NCBI GenBank assembly: GCA_033297075.1
Contig: MU858045.1
Span: forward strand, 186,001 to 250,000
DNA length: 64,000 nt
Source: Rhypophila decipiens
Lineage: Eukaryota; Ascomycota; Sordariomycetes; Sordariales; Naviculisporaceae
Direction of reading: 5' to 3'
Shown here: positions 35,631-45,773 of the stretch, in pieces
Layout of the letters: each line of letters opens with the position of its first letter
Numbering within the stretch: the first letter of the stretch is position 1
Made by a program: the position numbers and the translations under genes
Notes under the pieces: generated by a model
Databases searched by the model: none
Told to the model about the DNA's origin: nothing
What the model saw: the letters and a program-made list of their open reading frames with translations, nothing else

Positions 35631-37274
35631 TCAGTCATCATCATCCGTCCGCTGTCTCTGCTGAGTTTGCTGACGACGTCTATCGCTCGGGCGGTCGCTG
35701 ATTCCGGCGTTGGCCAACTTTCTGTCCAGCTCCTGCTGCTCACGCTCTCTCTGGGCATCGACGTCGCTTTGTGCCTTGCGCACAACAGATACTAGTCTGT
35801 CGACGACAGTCTTGAACTGATCGACTCTGGTGCCCAGCTCGCGCCATTGCTTCTCGCCAAAGACGCGATATGTCGTTCTGTGGACCAAGAATACCTTTTG
35901 TTGCTGCGATAGTCTACCCTCCACCAGCTTGGCGCGGACAACATCGATCGTCCACATCTCAACGTCCTCGACGGGAACTTGGAGGGCCTTGGCGATGTTG
36001 GCGTAGGGAATCTCGCGGTTGGGAGTGCTGGCGGCAAGGCTGGCGAACGTGAGGAGACGCATCTTGCGCTGCAGTTTCTCGTGGTCGAGCTTCTCCTTCT
36101 CAATCCACCCTTCGTGTTCCTCTCTGAAGTCGTTGTAGTCCTCAAGATCTTGCTCGGTGAAGATGTCGAGGAGTTGGGCGTAGGTGGGATGCGAATCGCT
36201 CAAGGCCTGGACCGTGGGAAGGACACGGAGGTCTTGGAAGTCGAATCGGTGTGGTGCGATGAGAGCCATGCGCAGGGCGCGAAGGGAAAGCTTTTGTGCC
36301 TCGTCAGAGGTGATCTCTTCTTGGTCGTCACGGTCGAAAGTGCCGAGGGCCTTGAGAAGGAAATGATAGGACTCCCTAGAGTTGGGTGGTAAGCAAGATT
36401 TACTCAAGAATGAGGTCTGTGATTGGGCTACATACTCTTCATCATTGGCTTCGCTGGCAGCCTCAGCAATATCGACAAAAAGTTTGCGCTGGGCCTCCTC
36501 CTCCGTGTCCCACTCCTCAAGCCAGAGGTCAATATTTTTTAACCTGGGCTTGAGAAGGTCGAACTGGCCGTGTTGCTTGATGAAGCGAACAATCTGGAGG
36601 AAGACATTATACCGTAAGGGGTTGGATTGCTCGAGGAGGTTGAAGATTGTGCTGAGCGCGTTCGAGGCGAGCGTGAAACCATGCGTCGGCGAGGAGGTGA
36701 TGGGCTTGCCAAGGTTCCCGCAGATGGGCTGAAGATACTTCTTGGGGTCCTTGGACTGCAAAACGAGGTGGATAAGAAGGTTGTAGGCCGCGGTAAACTC
36801 CTTTTCGGGGACCGAGTTTAGGTAGTGCGACGCCTTGACAATGATGTCGAGTGCAGCCTCGTTCTGTTCCTTTTCGAGGAGGGGCTTGACCTGGTCTCCG
36901 ACCTGGATATAGTCGGCCATTTCCTGGGCCAGCTCGGCAAAGCTGCCATCGACGAAGATCAACTGAGGCGGGGCAGCCATGTTGTCGCAGTCGGTGAGAA
37001 ATCGCGGAGAATCTAATATTTCGGGGTTGGTCAATTTCAACGAGACGCAGTCTAGGACGGCTTCGACGGACCGACGGTAGGGATCGCAGGGGTATGAGTA
37101 CGGCGTCCAAACTTGGGAAAAGTCGACGGGCCCTGGGGAGAAGGGAGATTTGACAGGAGGCTCGGAGCGTGTCCTGGTGTTGGCCTCGTCGTAAAATTCA
37201 GGTTCAAACTCGACGGGGTCGTCTTCGCTACGTCCAGAATTTCCCCTTGTGCCCCGCATCACACCCGAAGCCAT
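35631..37274 (-). CDS. EIF3M: Translation initiation factor eIF3 subunit m (PCI-domain protein)
   Basis: Two exons, 37274..36436 and 36375..35631, give 527 residues after removal of a 60-nt intron (36376-36435, GTATGT donor, CTCTAG acceptor) that restores [13 protein letters not shown]. The intron is a multiple of three and contains no stop, so unspliced RNA would add 20 residues. Residues from Met99 (ATG at 36980, AACATGG context) start with [17 protein letters not shown], which looks like the usual fungal eIF3m N terminus and gives 429 residues, near family length. The 98 codons before it are open and codon-biased, so they may be a real extension or a translated leader. The C-terminal half holds the PCI/winged-helix region ([29 protein letters not shown]), followed by a charged tail. 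eIF3m is part of the eIF3 complex that recruits 40S subunits. Confidence 0.9.
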   Translation of the reverse strand: MASGVMRGTRGNSGRSEDDPVEFEPEFYDEANTRTRSEPPVKSPFSPGPVDFSQVWTPYSYPCDPYRRSVEAVLDCVSLKLTNPEILDSPRFLTDCDNMAAPPQLIFVDGSFAELAQEMADYIQVGDQVKPLLEKEQNEAALDIIVKASHYLNSVPEKEFTAAYNLLIHLVLQSKDPKKYLQPICGNLGKPITSSPTHGFTLASNALSTIFNLLEQSNPLRYNVFLQIVRFIKQHGQFDLLKPRLKNIDLWLEEWDTEEEAQRKLFVDIAEAASEANDEEYVAQSQTSFLSKSCLPPNSRESYHFLLKALGTFDRDDQEEITSDEAQKLSLRALRMALIAPHRFDFQDLRVLPTVQALSDSHPTYAQLLDIFTEQDLEDYNDFREEHEGWIEKEKLDHEKLQRKMRLLTFASLAASTPNREIPYANIAKALQVPVEDVEMWTIDVVRAKLVEGRLSQQQKVFLVHRTTYRVFGEKQWRELGTRVDQFKTVVDRLVSVVRKAQSDVDAQREREQQELDRKLANAGISDRPSDRRRQQTQQRQRTDDDD

Positions 37275-39132
37275 TTTTTTGCCAAAGCAAAAGCCAGTCC
37301 TTGTGCGCTGCTTATGTAATGGTGGGGCTAACCTTGATTAGGCTAGACACGGGATGAAAGCCAGGCCGCCCCACTTCCATCTGTTGCGTTCGACTCTTGG
37401 ATCGACAAATCGAGTGATATCAAGCGGTGATATCAGACCGGCCGTGATCTATAAGCGGGATGTGAAATTCTTCCAAAGAATAATCAAAATGGAATAGCGT
37501 AGCGATCGAGGCGAATGCACAACTGAAAGTGACATCTCCATTTGACATGAAGAACGAACAAGATGCGAATAACGACATTGAACCTCTCTGAAATTTTAAG
37601 AAGGGATCTTGAATCACGAATGACTTGAGGTGAGTGGGACTTGGATGGATCTCGAGTCTCGACCCAGGTCCCGCAGCTACAGGAGCTGGGCAGCTCCCCA
37701 GCCGGCATTGACAGTTGGAATGAAGTTCGAATATCAATATCGACTGAAAAATGTCTTGACCGGAGTTGAAGATAAACCTTCTGATCACGCTGAATACTTC
37801 CCCTGACTGTCGGTCTCATCAGCTGGCAGCTGGCATTTCGACATTCCCTACCCAAGCTGAACAACTGCCTGTACAATAGGCCTTACCGATGATCGCTCCA
37901 TGACCATTCCAGCATAGGACGAGACTGGGTCGTCGTGAGTGTCCTTTAAATGGGTGCCTATAGATTCCCAAGAGATGTATAAATTTCTGGTCGGATGTGA
38001 GGACACCAACACAAAGCACGATCGTGTGGCTGCTGCGGTCACGGCAAAGTGGTCGTTTGTAGGTGCCTCCAACAGCGCAGAAATCGTAACGCGGCTGAGT
38101 CCAAGGCTGTGGCTTCTCTCTCCACACCCCAGCAATCGGCGTCATCGATCCCTGGTTTTGGACTTTGTTCGGTGTTATCGTTGATCTCCAGGTCCAGCGG
38201 TTTCCTGCGAACTGTAAAACATGTCCCAGAGAATCGCCCGGTCACTAGGCCGTGGCTCGTCGAGACATCCTTTCACTATGCACCTAGACCTGCCGACTGG
38301 TGACATCAACGCCTGACGGCCAATGAGTAATTCCCGGTCACAATGCTCGGTGGGCAAGATGTCGAAACCACTTGACCACTCATAATCGGGGGTGACCAGC
38401 CCTACCACACACCTCACCACCCAAACCCCATGCTGCAGCTGTGATCGGCCCCTGCATCGGCAGCAGTTGCAACATTTTTGCATCAAAAAAAGATGAACTC
38501 GGCGGATCAATTAAAGACCATTTGACTGTTGACTGAGTCACCATGGCCCAGAATGTCTGGCAGACAGTGGCAGCTGGACGGTCCTGGTACGGTGAATGCC
38601 ACTCTCAAAATCCCAGATTCCCACTCATAAAGTAGGAGCATGAGGGCTCCACCTTCCCCCTTGTTCGGATGGAGGCGCGGGTCAAGTTTAAGCCCCAGGA
38701 GGCTCTACCACCTGGTCTGCCCCTGCCTTCTGGCGTCCTAGCTCCCAGGTTACATGTTACCATTTTATGCTGGCGTTATACTTTATACGGCGTAGAACAT
38801 CCATGATGGTGTAAGCACTCTCGGAGCAGCAGCCAAGGACTCCAAGGAGCGTTGTCCGACGTCCCACGGTCCACCGTATGCACGCATCAGTGCACGTCAA
38901 GCTCCCAAGTCTGGACGCCCATTTCCCCGGTGCACTTGAGAGGCCTCGCTCCAAAAAAAAGGCAATAGACCAGGCACACAACCGTCTATATTTCCTATTT
39001 TTACCCCCAACCGTCTCAATCCACCATCCGGCACCTAGTATCTACGCCAGGATCGATTTGCTTCATTAGACGAGTCCTGCTACACCTGACTACAAGTACC
39101 ACCACACCCTCGTTTGCTTGCCTCACCTTGCC
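37275..39132. other. Intergenic region between divergent eIF3m and prd-4
   Basis: About 1.9 kb carrying both promoters. Short frames only; nothing recognisable. Confidence 0.45.
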
Positions 39133-41451
39133 ATGGCCCCCCGCGCTGAAGGCAGCCATCTGAAGCGAGCGCGCATCTCTGTACGTTCACGGTTTTGTTT
39201 TTCTATCGCGCACTAGCCCTCTGACTCGTCTCCTCCCTGGCTGCCCATTTCAAACAAGGCATGATTCGTCGGTTAATACTTGCAATCCAGGGCTCGCCCG
39301 CCGATGCCGAACAAGAATCGTTCAAGAAGCCTCGCCGATCCGAACGCATATCATCCCAGCGTCCCGACAAGACGCCCATTTCCAACAAGCAGCACTTGCC
39401 ATCGCCTGTGACGCATCCTACCAGCGACGGCGAAGACGAACCCGCCGCCGAGCTCATAAAAGAGGCAACTGCCACTCCCCCAGAAGGCCGCCCTAGCCAA
39501 GTTTACCGTCGCGACCCAGAAGACAACTATTCGCAACGGCACGTCTTTAGCTCGCCGCCCCAAGACACCCAGGCATTTGCGAGTCAGCAAATTGACCCAA
39601 ATGCCCCTCTATCTGACGAGGTAGAGGATGAAGTCAAGGAAGGCGTTTGGGGATACCTCTTCCCCATGGACACTCGGTATGGCGGCCGTTGCGTAGTGCT
39701 GAGGAAACGGGCTAGCTGCACAAAGTCCAACACAGTGGCGGAAGAGGTGGCGCCCAAGAAACGGGGCAGGAGAGGCCAAAGGGGGCCTTTGAAGGACGAG
39801 GAAAGTTTTGACCAGTCGAGAGTGGAAGGCCCTGCGTTTGGAGGATATCTGATTGGACGGCATCCTGAATGTGGTACGTGTTTGACAGCCATAGATACAA
39901 TTTCGATGGCGAGTACACAGCACTAATCCTTCCATTAGACGTCGTTGTCGACGACCCGATCGTTTCGAACCGCCACGCCTTGCTATTTACGGAGAACAAG
40001 GGGACGGACACAATTGCGGTTCTGGAGGACTTATCCAGCAACGGAACATTCGTCAACGAAGCCATAGTGGGACGGAATCAAAGGCGCGAGCTACAGGAGC
40101 ACGATGAGATCGCAGTCCTCGACAAAGCACGTTTCGTCTTCAGATACCCAAAGAGCCGCAAGACAAGCGCGTTTCTCCAGCAGTACACGCCTCTGGAGAA
40201 GCTCGGCAAGGGTCACTTCGCCGAGGTGTACCTTTGCGTGGAGAAGTCGACTGGCCAAAGATATGCCGTCAAGATGTTCACCAAGACACCTGGCGTGGAA
40301 GAAAAATCCAAGAATGAGGGTCTTCAGCAGGAAATTGCTGTATTGATGGGTGTCAGTCATCCGAATGTTTTGTGTCTCAAGGATACGTTCAACGAACCAA
40401 ATGCCGTATACCTGGTCTTGGAGCTTGCCCCGGGAGGCGAATTGTTCAATTTCATTGTCAAAAAGACTAAACTCACGGAGGGTGAGTGCAGGAAACTTTT
40501 TCTGCAGCTGTTCCAGGGCGTCAAGTATCTGGTAAGTTGACCTTCGAGCCCAGCTTTGAAGCATTCAGCGCTAATCTCATCCCAGCATGATCGCAACATT
40601 GTGCACCGAGACATCAAGCCCGAGAATATCCTTCTCGTAGACAACGACCTCCACGTAAAGCTCGCAGATTTTGGCCTGGCAAAGATCATTGGAGAGGAGT
40701 CTTTTACGACGACACTCTGCGGCACACCAAGTTATGTGGCCCCTGAGATCCTGACCGATACACGCCACAGGAAGTACACAAAGGCGGTCGACATTTGGTC
40801 GCTGGGTGTGGTGCTCTATATCTGCCTTTGCGGGTTCCCGCCCTTCTCAGACGAGCTCACGTCTCCAGAATACCCTTACTCTCTCTCGGAGCAGATCAGG
40901 AAGGGCAAGTTTGACTATCCGTCACCATACTGGGATTCTGTGGGAGATCCAGCCTGTAAGTTTATTTTCGACCCCCCTGAATTTTTGGCATTCTTCGGCT
41001 AACACTCGTTAAAGTGGATCTCATCGACTCGATGCTCATCGTCAACCCGGAGAAGAGATTTACGATCGACCAGTGCCTCGCTCACCCGTGGATGCAACAG
41101 GGCGGTCCGGGAGTCAATGATAGCACCAATGGCCTCGTGAACGGCCTGGCAGGTCTGGAGATGAGCCGAAGAGGCATTGTCCGCGAGCGGACACTGCTCA
41201 GCTCGATCAATACCGTCCAGGTGACCAAACGCGTGCCTATGGGCGGCAAGAAGCCTGACCTGGCTATTGTGGAGAAGAACGCTGGTAAGAAGGAAGTCCG
41301 CCCCGCCGATGGTAGACAACCGGGCGAGTTTATGGCTTTGGGCGGCAAGGGCGACCAGACGCTGTTTGATGATGAAGGGAGTATCTACTCGAAGAATGAC
41401 GTTGCGGGACCTTCTGGGAAGGGAAAGAAGGGCAAGAAGGTGGGCCGTTAA
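39133..41451 (+). CDS. prd-4: Checkpoint kinase of the Chk2/Rad53/Cds1 family (FHA plus Ser/Thr kinase), PRD-4 orthologue
   Basis: Five exons, 39133..39180, 39291..39873, 39939..40531, 40586..40955 and 41015..41451, give 676 residues; Neurospora PRD-4 is of similar size. The first exon encodes MAPRAEGSHLKRARIS. Residues 17-150 are disordered with several SQ/TQ sites, possible ATM/ATR targets. The FHA domain (about 200-290) has GRHPE, SNRHA and SNGTFVN. The kinase domain (about 290-556) has GKGHFAEVY, the VAIK-type Lys in YAVKMF (about 319), HRDIKPEN (about 415), DFG (about 436) and the CGTPSYVAPE activation loop. The tail ends in a Lys-rich GKGKKGKKVGR, likely nuclear targeting. In the family, DNA damage activates the kinase through FHA-dependent dimerisation; in Neurospora PRD-4 also phosphorylates the clock protein FRQ. 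Confidence 0.93.
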
Positions 41452-43434
41452 TGGCAGGGTTTAAGATCAGGGATGGAGTCACAAATCGAGGACTTGAAGT
41501 GATCGAAAGGGTTAAAGCCTGTGTGGGTCGCAGAATGGCATGGCATGGTCAGATGGGAATTTGAGGTGGTGGATATATACTCTACATTCTGACCTTTTGT
41601 CTGGGGTTTAAGTTGTTGGTTTCTTTTTTCGTTTAAGGGGGACATATCCTGGAGTTTTTTCGCTTTCCCTTCTCTTCTTCAAGCGTGTGTATTTATATTG
41701 GGACAAGCGTCATTGTTATTACGTTGCTTGGTAGTCATTCAGCTAATATTGTATGGTTGGACGGGTGATGGAATATGGGTCGTCAGAGGTAACAAAATTG
41801 TTTTAGGTACTGTTGTTAGGTTAACGTTTTAATTCGGCGGTGGACGGTGGGATTTTCATTGATGGCCGTTACTTGTTTCTTTTCATCTACTCTATCATGG
41901 CAACATGGCAACATGGCAACTTGAAGCACATTAGCCCTGTACACGTGTTTTTGTATTTACATGTCTTTGATGTTCAGCAACAGGTTGTTCTCGTTTGGCT
42001 GTTTTGCAATTTCTCATGGAGGCTTGGTTGGGACTGGGATGTTTTCTTTTTCCTTTTTGCGAGCGACTGCACAGATAGGTCAATGGCCAGCTAGGTAGTT
42101 AGGTAGTTTTATCAAAAAGTATTGCTTGGTGTGATTCTCTGAACTTTTGTACTTGGGTCCCTACCTACCGGGGATGGGCTTCTTCTCTTTCAATATCTTA
42201 TTTTGGTCAATCTCCAAGATACCTCAGCTACGCCGCCCTCTCCCGGCTGACCAAGACAAACAGGCATAGAGACCAAAGGAAAGGTCTTTGGTCCAACTTG
42301 GAGCAATCATTCCGCTTCAAACTTTTTTGTGGGGTTTTATTCGCTTTTTCCTTGCCCTAGCCGTATGTCCGAAAGGCAGTTGTTGTCTCGCCCAATAAAG
42401 TATAACTTGCCATGGGAGCCAGCCCATCAACCTGTTCCTTCTTGATCCCTTTCTGTGTGCCATAGTGTATAATGTATATCGCTGATCCACTGTGTTCCAA
42501 TTGGGGTTTTGGTTTGGTGTTTCTTCTTCGAGTTCTCTTTCCTGCTGTGTTGATTGAGCAGAGATGTGAGATTATTATGATTGTTGTTGTTTCTTCTTCG
42601 TCCATGGGATCTTTGATGATGGACTGACATTTTGCCCGTTTGCCAGAATTGTTTAATCCATCCCCTCTAGGAGAAAAAGTTGTTATATCCTTCAGGTAGG
42701 GTACTCCGGTAGGTAGGTAGGTAGGCAAGTAAACTCCCTCCCTACCATGCCTCGGGAAAAAATACCAAATTGAAAAGCAAGGGAGGCGGCAGGGTAATCG
42801 AGAGAGTTTCCTTCAACACACCCCAATGATCTTCTTGTTTCTTCTCTTCTCGCATATACTTGTACTTGTGCTTGTCGTCATATGAGTGCTGCTTCGGCTG
42901 GGGCTTGGGAGGGTTCATCTTCTGTTCTCTTTGTTCTTGGATCTGGCGCATGAGCCTGGATTGGGGTGGTGGTGGCCCCTTCCAGAACGTCCGAAGCGAT
43001 GATGTGCGTAGCCTGGTCATCGTGGTGGTTGGTTTCCGCGTGTGTGTCGTTGCGGATGATGGTTGTGAAAATGAAATGATTGACGATTTGATTCTGGACC
43101 ACCAGGGTAGTTTCTGACGGTGAGAAATAAGGAAGGAACTAATTTATGACAAGAACTCCAGGCGGCTTTTGTGTGAGATTTTGGCAAACTCTAAAATAAC
43201 CTGGGGCCTAAAATGTGGGACATGGACCTGAATCTTCCTGGGAACAAACATTGGAAACGGTATGCGGGTGTATCTCTCGTGAATTATCTACATACTGAAA
43301 TATCTTGAATGTCCAAGGCTCCTTCCCTCCAAGTGTGTGGAAAAGGTGCCACTACCGTGCTCAACCGAATAAAGGAACCATGTCGAATTTGACGGGAAAA
43401 ATAAGGGGTCTTCAACTACCAAATCCTTATCCAT
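41452..43434. other. Intergenic region between prd-4 and tspO
   Basis: About 2 kb between convergent genes. It has three ACATGGCA-like units near 41897-41921, GGTAGGTAGGTAGG near 42711-42725, T-rich DNA, and one small minus-strand frame listed separately (42742-43020). Otherwise nothing supported. Confidence 0.45.
42742..43020 (-). CDS. Possible small basic hypothetical protein (92 residues)
   Basis: An ATG-started frame of 92 codons with an acceptable ACGATGA context. Codon use is gene-like: nine of ten Lys codons are AAG, as in the confirmed genes. The N terminus is basic and free of acidic residues (MTRLRTSSLRTFWKG), like a mitochondrial targeting sequence. A Gln/Lys/Glu-rich middle and a hydrophobic end (LLFNLVFFPEAW) follow. 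I do not recognise it. It could be an exon of a larger transcript or an accidental frame; it has no visible intron. Confidence 0.35.
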   Translation of the reverse strand: MTRLRTSSLRTFWKGPPPPQSRLMRQIQEQREQKMNPPKPQPKQHSYDDKHKYKYMREEKKQEDHWGVLKETLSITLPPPLLFNLVFFPEAW

Positions 43435-44157
43435 CTAGTTTCTCTTCTTGTTCTCCTTGTCCCCCTTGAACGCCGCGATATGAGACAGGTCCCAACCGTT
43501 CAAGTGACCAATACTAACAGTGAGGTAGGTGGCAAAGCCCAACCAGGCGATGTAGGGGGTGAGAAGCCATCCCGCCGTCTCATCAACATAGTTGCCCCAG
43601 AGATATGCGAGGTAGCCATTCACTCCGAGGAGAGAGAGGATGTTAACCGTGGCCAAAACAGGGCGTCCGAGACCAAAGAAGAGAGGCATCCATGCATAGT
43701 TGAGTCCTAATTGAATCGTGTAAAGAGTTGCGCCGTGACGGGCGGCCGCGATTGTTGACTGTTGACCACGTTAGCTCTCATTTCAATGCGGTGGACTTGC
43801 TTTCCAGATGGTTTGCACATACTGCCGAGTTAAGAGGGGAGGTTCCAAAGTGAACAGCACGATAGGCCGCGTAGCCCATCATACCGTAAAGTGTTGTCCA
43901 CACGGGGCCGAAAACCCATGGTGGCGGGCGAAGAGGAGGCTGCCTGAGTGAATCATATTGGCGAGAGGTGCCTCCTTCTTTGGCTATTGTCCGTTGTGTG
44001 TTAGTCCACGACACACTGGTTTGGGTGACCGAGTGGTAAACTCACGCCTAGTACTGTACCCTACTGCCGAGCCCAAAGCAATTGGCAGGAGGATCGAAGC
44101 CGGCAAGCTGTTGAAGATGGCTTCGGGCAGGGTAAGTTGCGGGATGTAAGTCGTCAT
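43435..44157 (-). CDS. TspO/MBR family membrane protein
   Basis: Three exons, 44157..44046, 43983..43823 and 43758..43435, give 198 residues. The joins restore GYSTRPKEGG and NSASTIAAARHG. Family signatures are RQPPLRPPPWVFGPVWTTLY and MGYAAYR, then LNYAWMPLFFG and WGNYVDETAGWLLTPYIAW, consistent with five transmembrane helices. TspO proteins (mitochondrial outer membrane in animals, various membranes in microbes and plants) bind porphyrins and cholesterol-like ligands and are linked to tetrapyrrole handling and stress. The fungal role is not settled. The gene is divergent from ars2. The C-terminal tail is Lys-rich (KGDKENKKRN). Confidence 0.9.
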
Positions 44158-45773
44158 TGCTGGGGAGAGAATGTTTGCAAGTCAAGAAAGTGATGTTTGT
44201 TATAACAGAACGGGATCTCAGTATCAGGGCAAAATCAATAAAGTTGCTATGATTTATGAGGATCGAGTTGAATGTCAATTGTTTGCGAAGAGAATTGTCT
44301 ATTTGGCTAAAGTTGATGAGCTGGATGTCGTATGACCACAAGGGTGCCTGCCACCAGTACCTATGACGACATACAGCAAGAATAAGAACGGATCCGTCCG
44401 GACACCTCGGTTTATCTATGCAAACATGTGTGCATTGAGACGTCGCTCATAGTGTATATGTGGATAGATGGGACTTTGATCATGAACTTTTGACCCTTGG
44501 AACCAAGAAATAAATGCATAGCCACCGTAAGTCAGTTCATCTTCCCCTGGCAACTGGTATCTTCACGATCAGGGAGCTCATGTTCGATGATGGATTCAGC
44601 CAATCTTGCACAAAGATCGGACCCAGGTCAAAGTGGACCCGTAGCTCATCCATTTCAATCTGATACGCTATGTCCGCAACCGTTCTGCCGTTCAGTTAGG
44701 AGCAGGGTTTAAGATGAAACTCCTCCACGGAACGGACAGACAAGTTACAACATCAGTAACATCTAATTCGAGAAAAGAAAACGTGATTCTTCAGGCTTGA
44801 CATTTTTCTCTTTCGATAACCTTGATTGGTGTTGTCAATTGATCAGGACGTGATGAATCCTACCGTATGGAAAGGCTGTACTCCGTACGAATAGTACCAC
44901 AATGGCCCCAAATCGGGGTTAAGCTTAACAAATGTGGGGGTTTTGTCTTGACTTCCCGTCAATCTCCAACAAAGGACAGCCTGAATCCACGTGATCTGAC
45001 CAATCTCGGGGCTGGAACGAGCGATCGGGCGAAGCTTCAGTCAACTGCTCCGCGCATGCAGCAACGATTCCCACTTCCCTCGTCGTCTCCATACGACAAG
45101 AGGTCAATCCCGAACCTCTCTGGATGCACAACCACTTGTCTTCACACCGGAGTCGCTGATTCTCGACTTCACGACATTCCAACAATTGTTCGTTATTCCC
45201 TTATTTTCTTTTCGTCGTCAAGATACTTTGCATTGGCTACCGAAACCTGTTCTACTCTGGCGCTCTGTCCCCAGTGGTTCCTTTGCTTTGTTGTTCGAAG
45301 CTTCAGTCACTCAATGTCGCCTCTGTATATCCTCTCCTCCCCTTCGCCCTCACGACCCTCTCCCTAATGCTTCTAGCTCCTCCTGGCTATCGAATATCAT
45401 TCTCTATCTTCATTATCTCTTTTCTGTCCCCGTCACCTTTATCTTCCCCTCCCTTCTCGCCTCGGTGCTGACATGCGCCTACTTCTCCTTCCTTTACTTC
45501 CTCTGACTCTTACCCTTATCTCTCTCTTTACACGCCGGCACTTCTAAGAACTTCTTTCTAACCGAGACCATGTCGATAAACAGTAGCCAACTGCTTCGAG
45601 ACAGCAGCTGTTCGACCATCGGTGTCACCTAGCAAGCAGCTACTAGGGCCTGCGCTTACGCGCGACCTCTCCCAAACAAGGGCGTCCTCCACGGTTCATC
45701 AAAGAAAAGTCATTGAGTCGGAAATCGATTGTTGCGACGGTCTAACAAGCACTTATAATCTAACAACACCACA
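44158..45773. other. Intergenic region between divergent tspO and ars2
   Basis: About 1.6 kb. The part from about 45180 to 45560 is CT-rich on the plus strand (CTCTCTTTC, TCCTTCC tracts), as expected for a promoter and leader of ars2. No supported frame. Confidence 0.45.
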
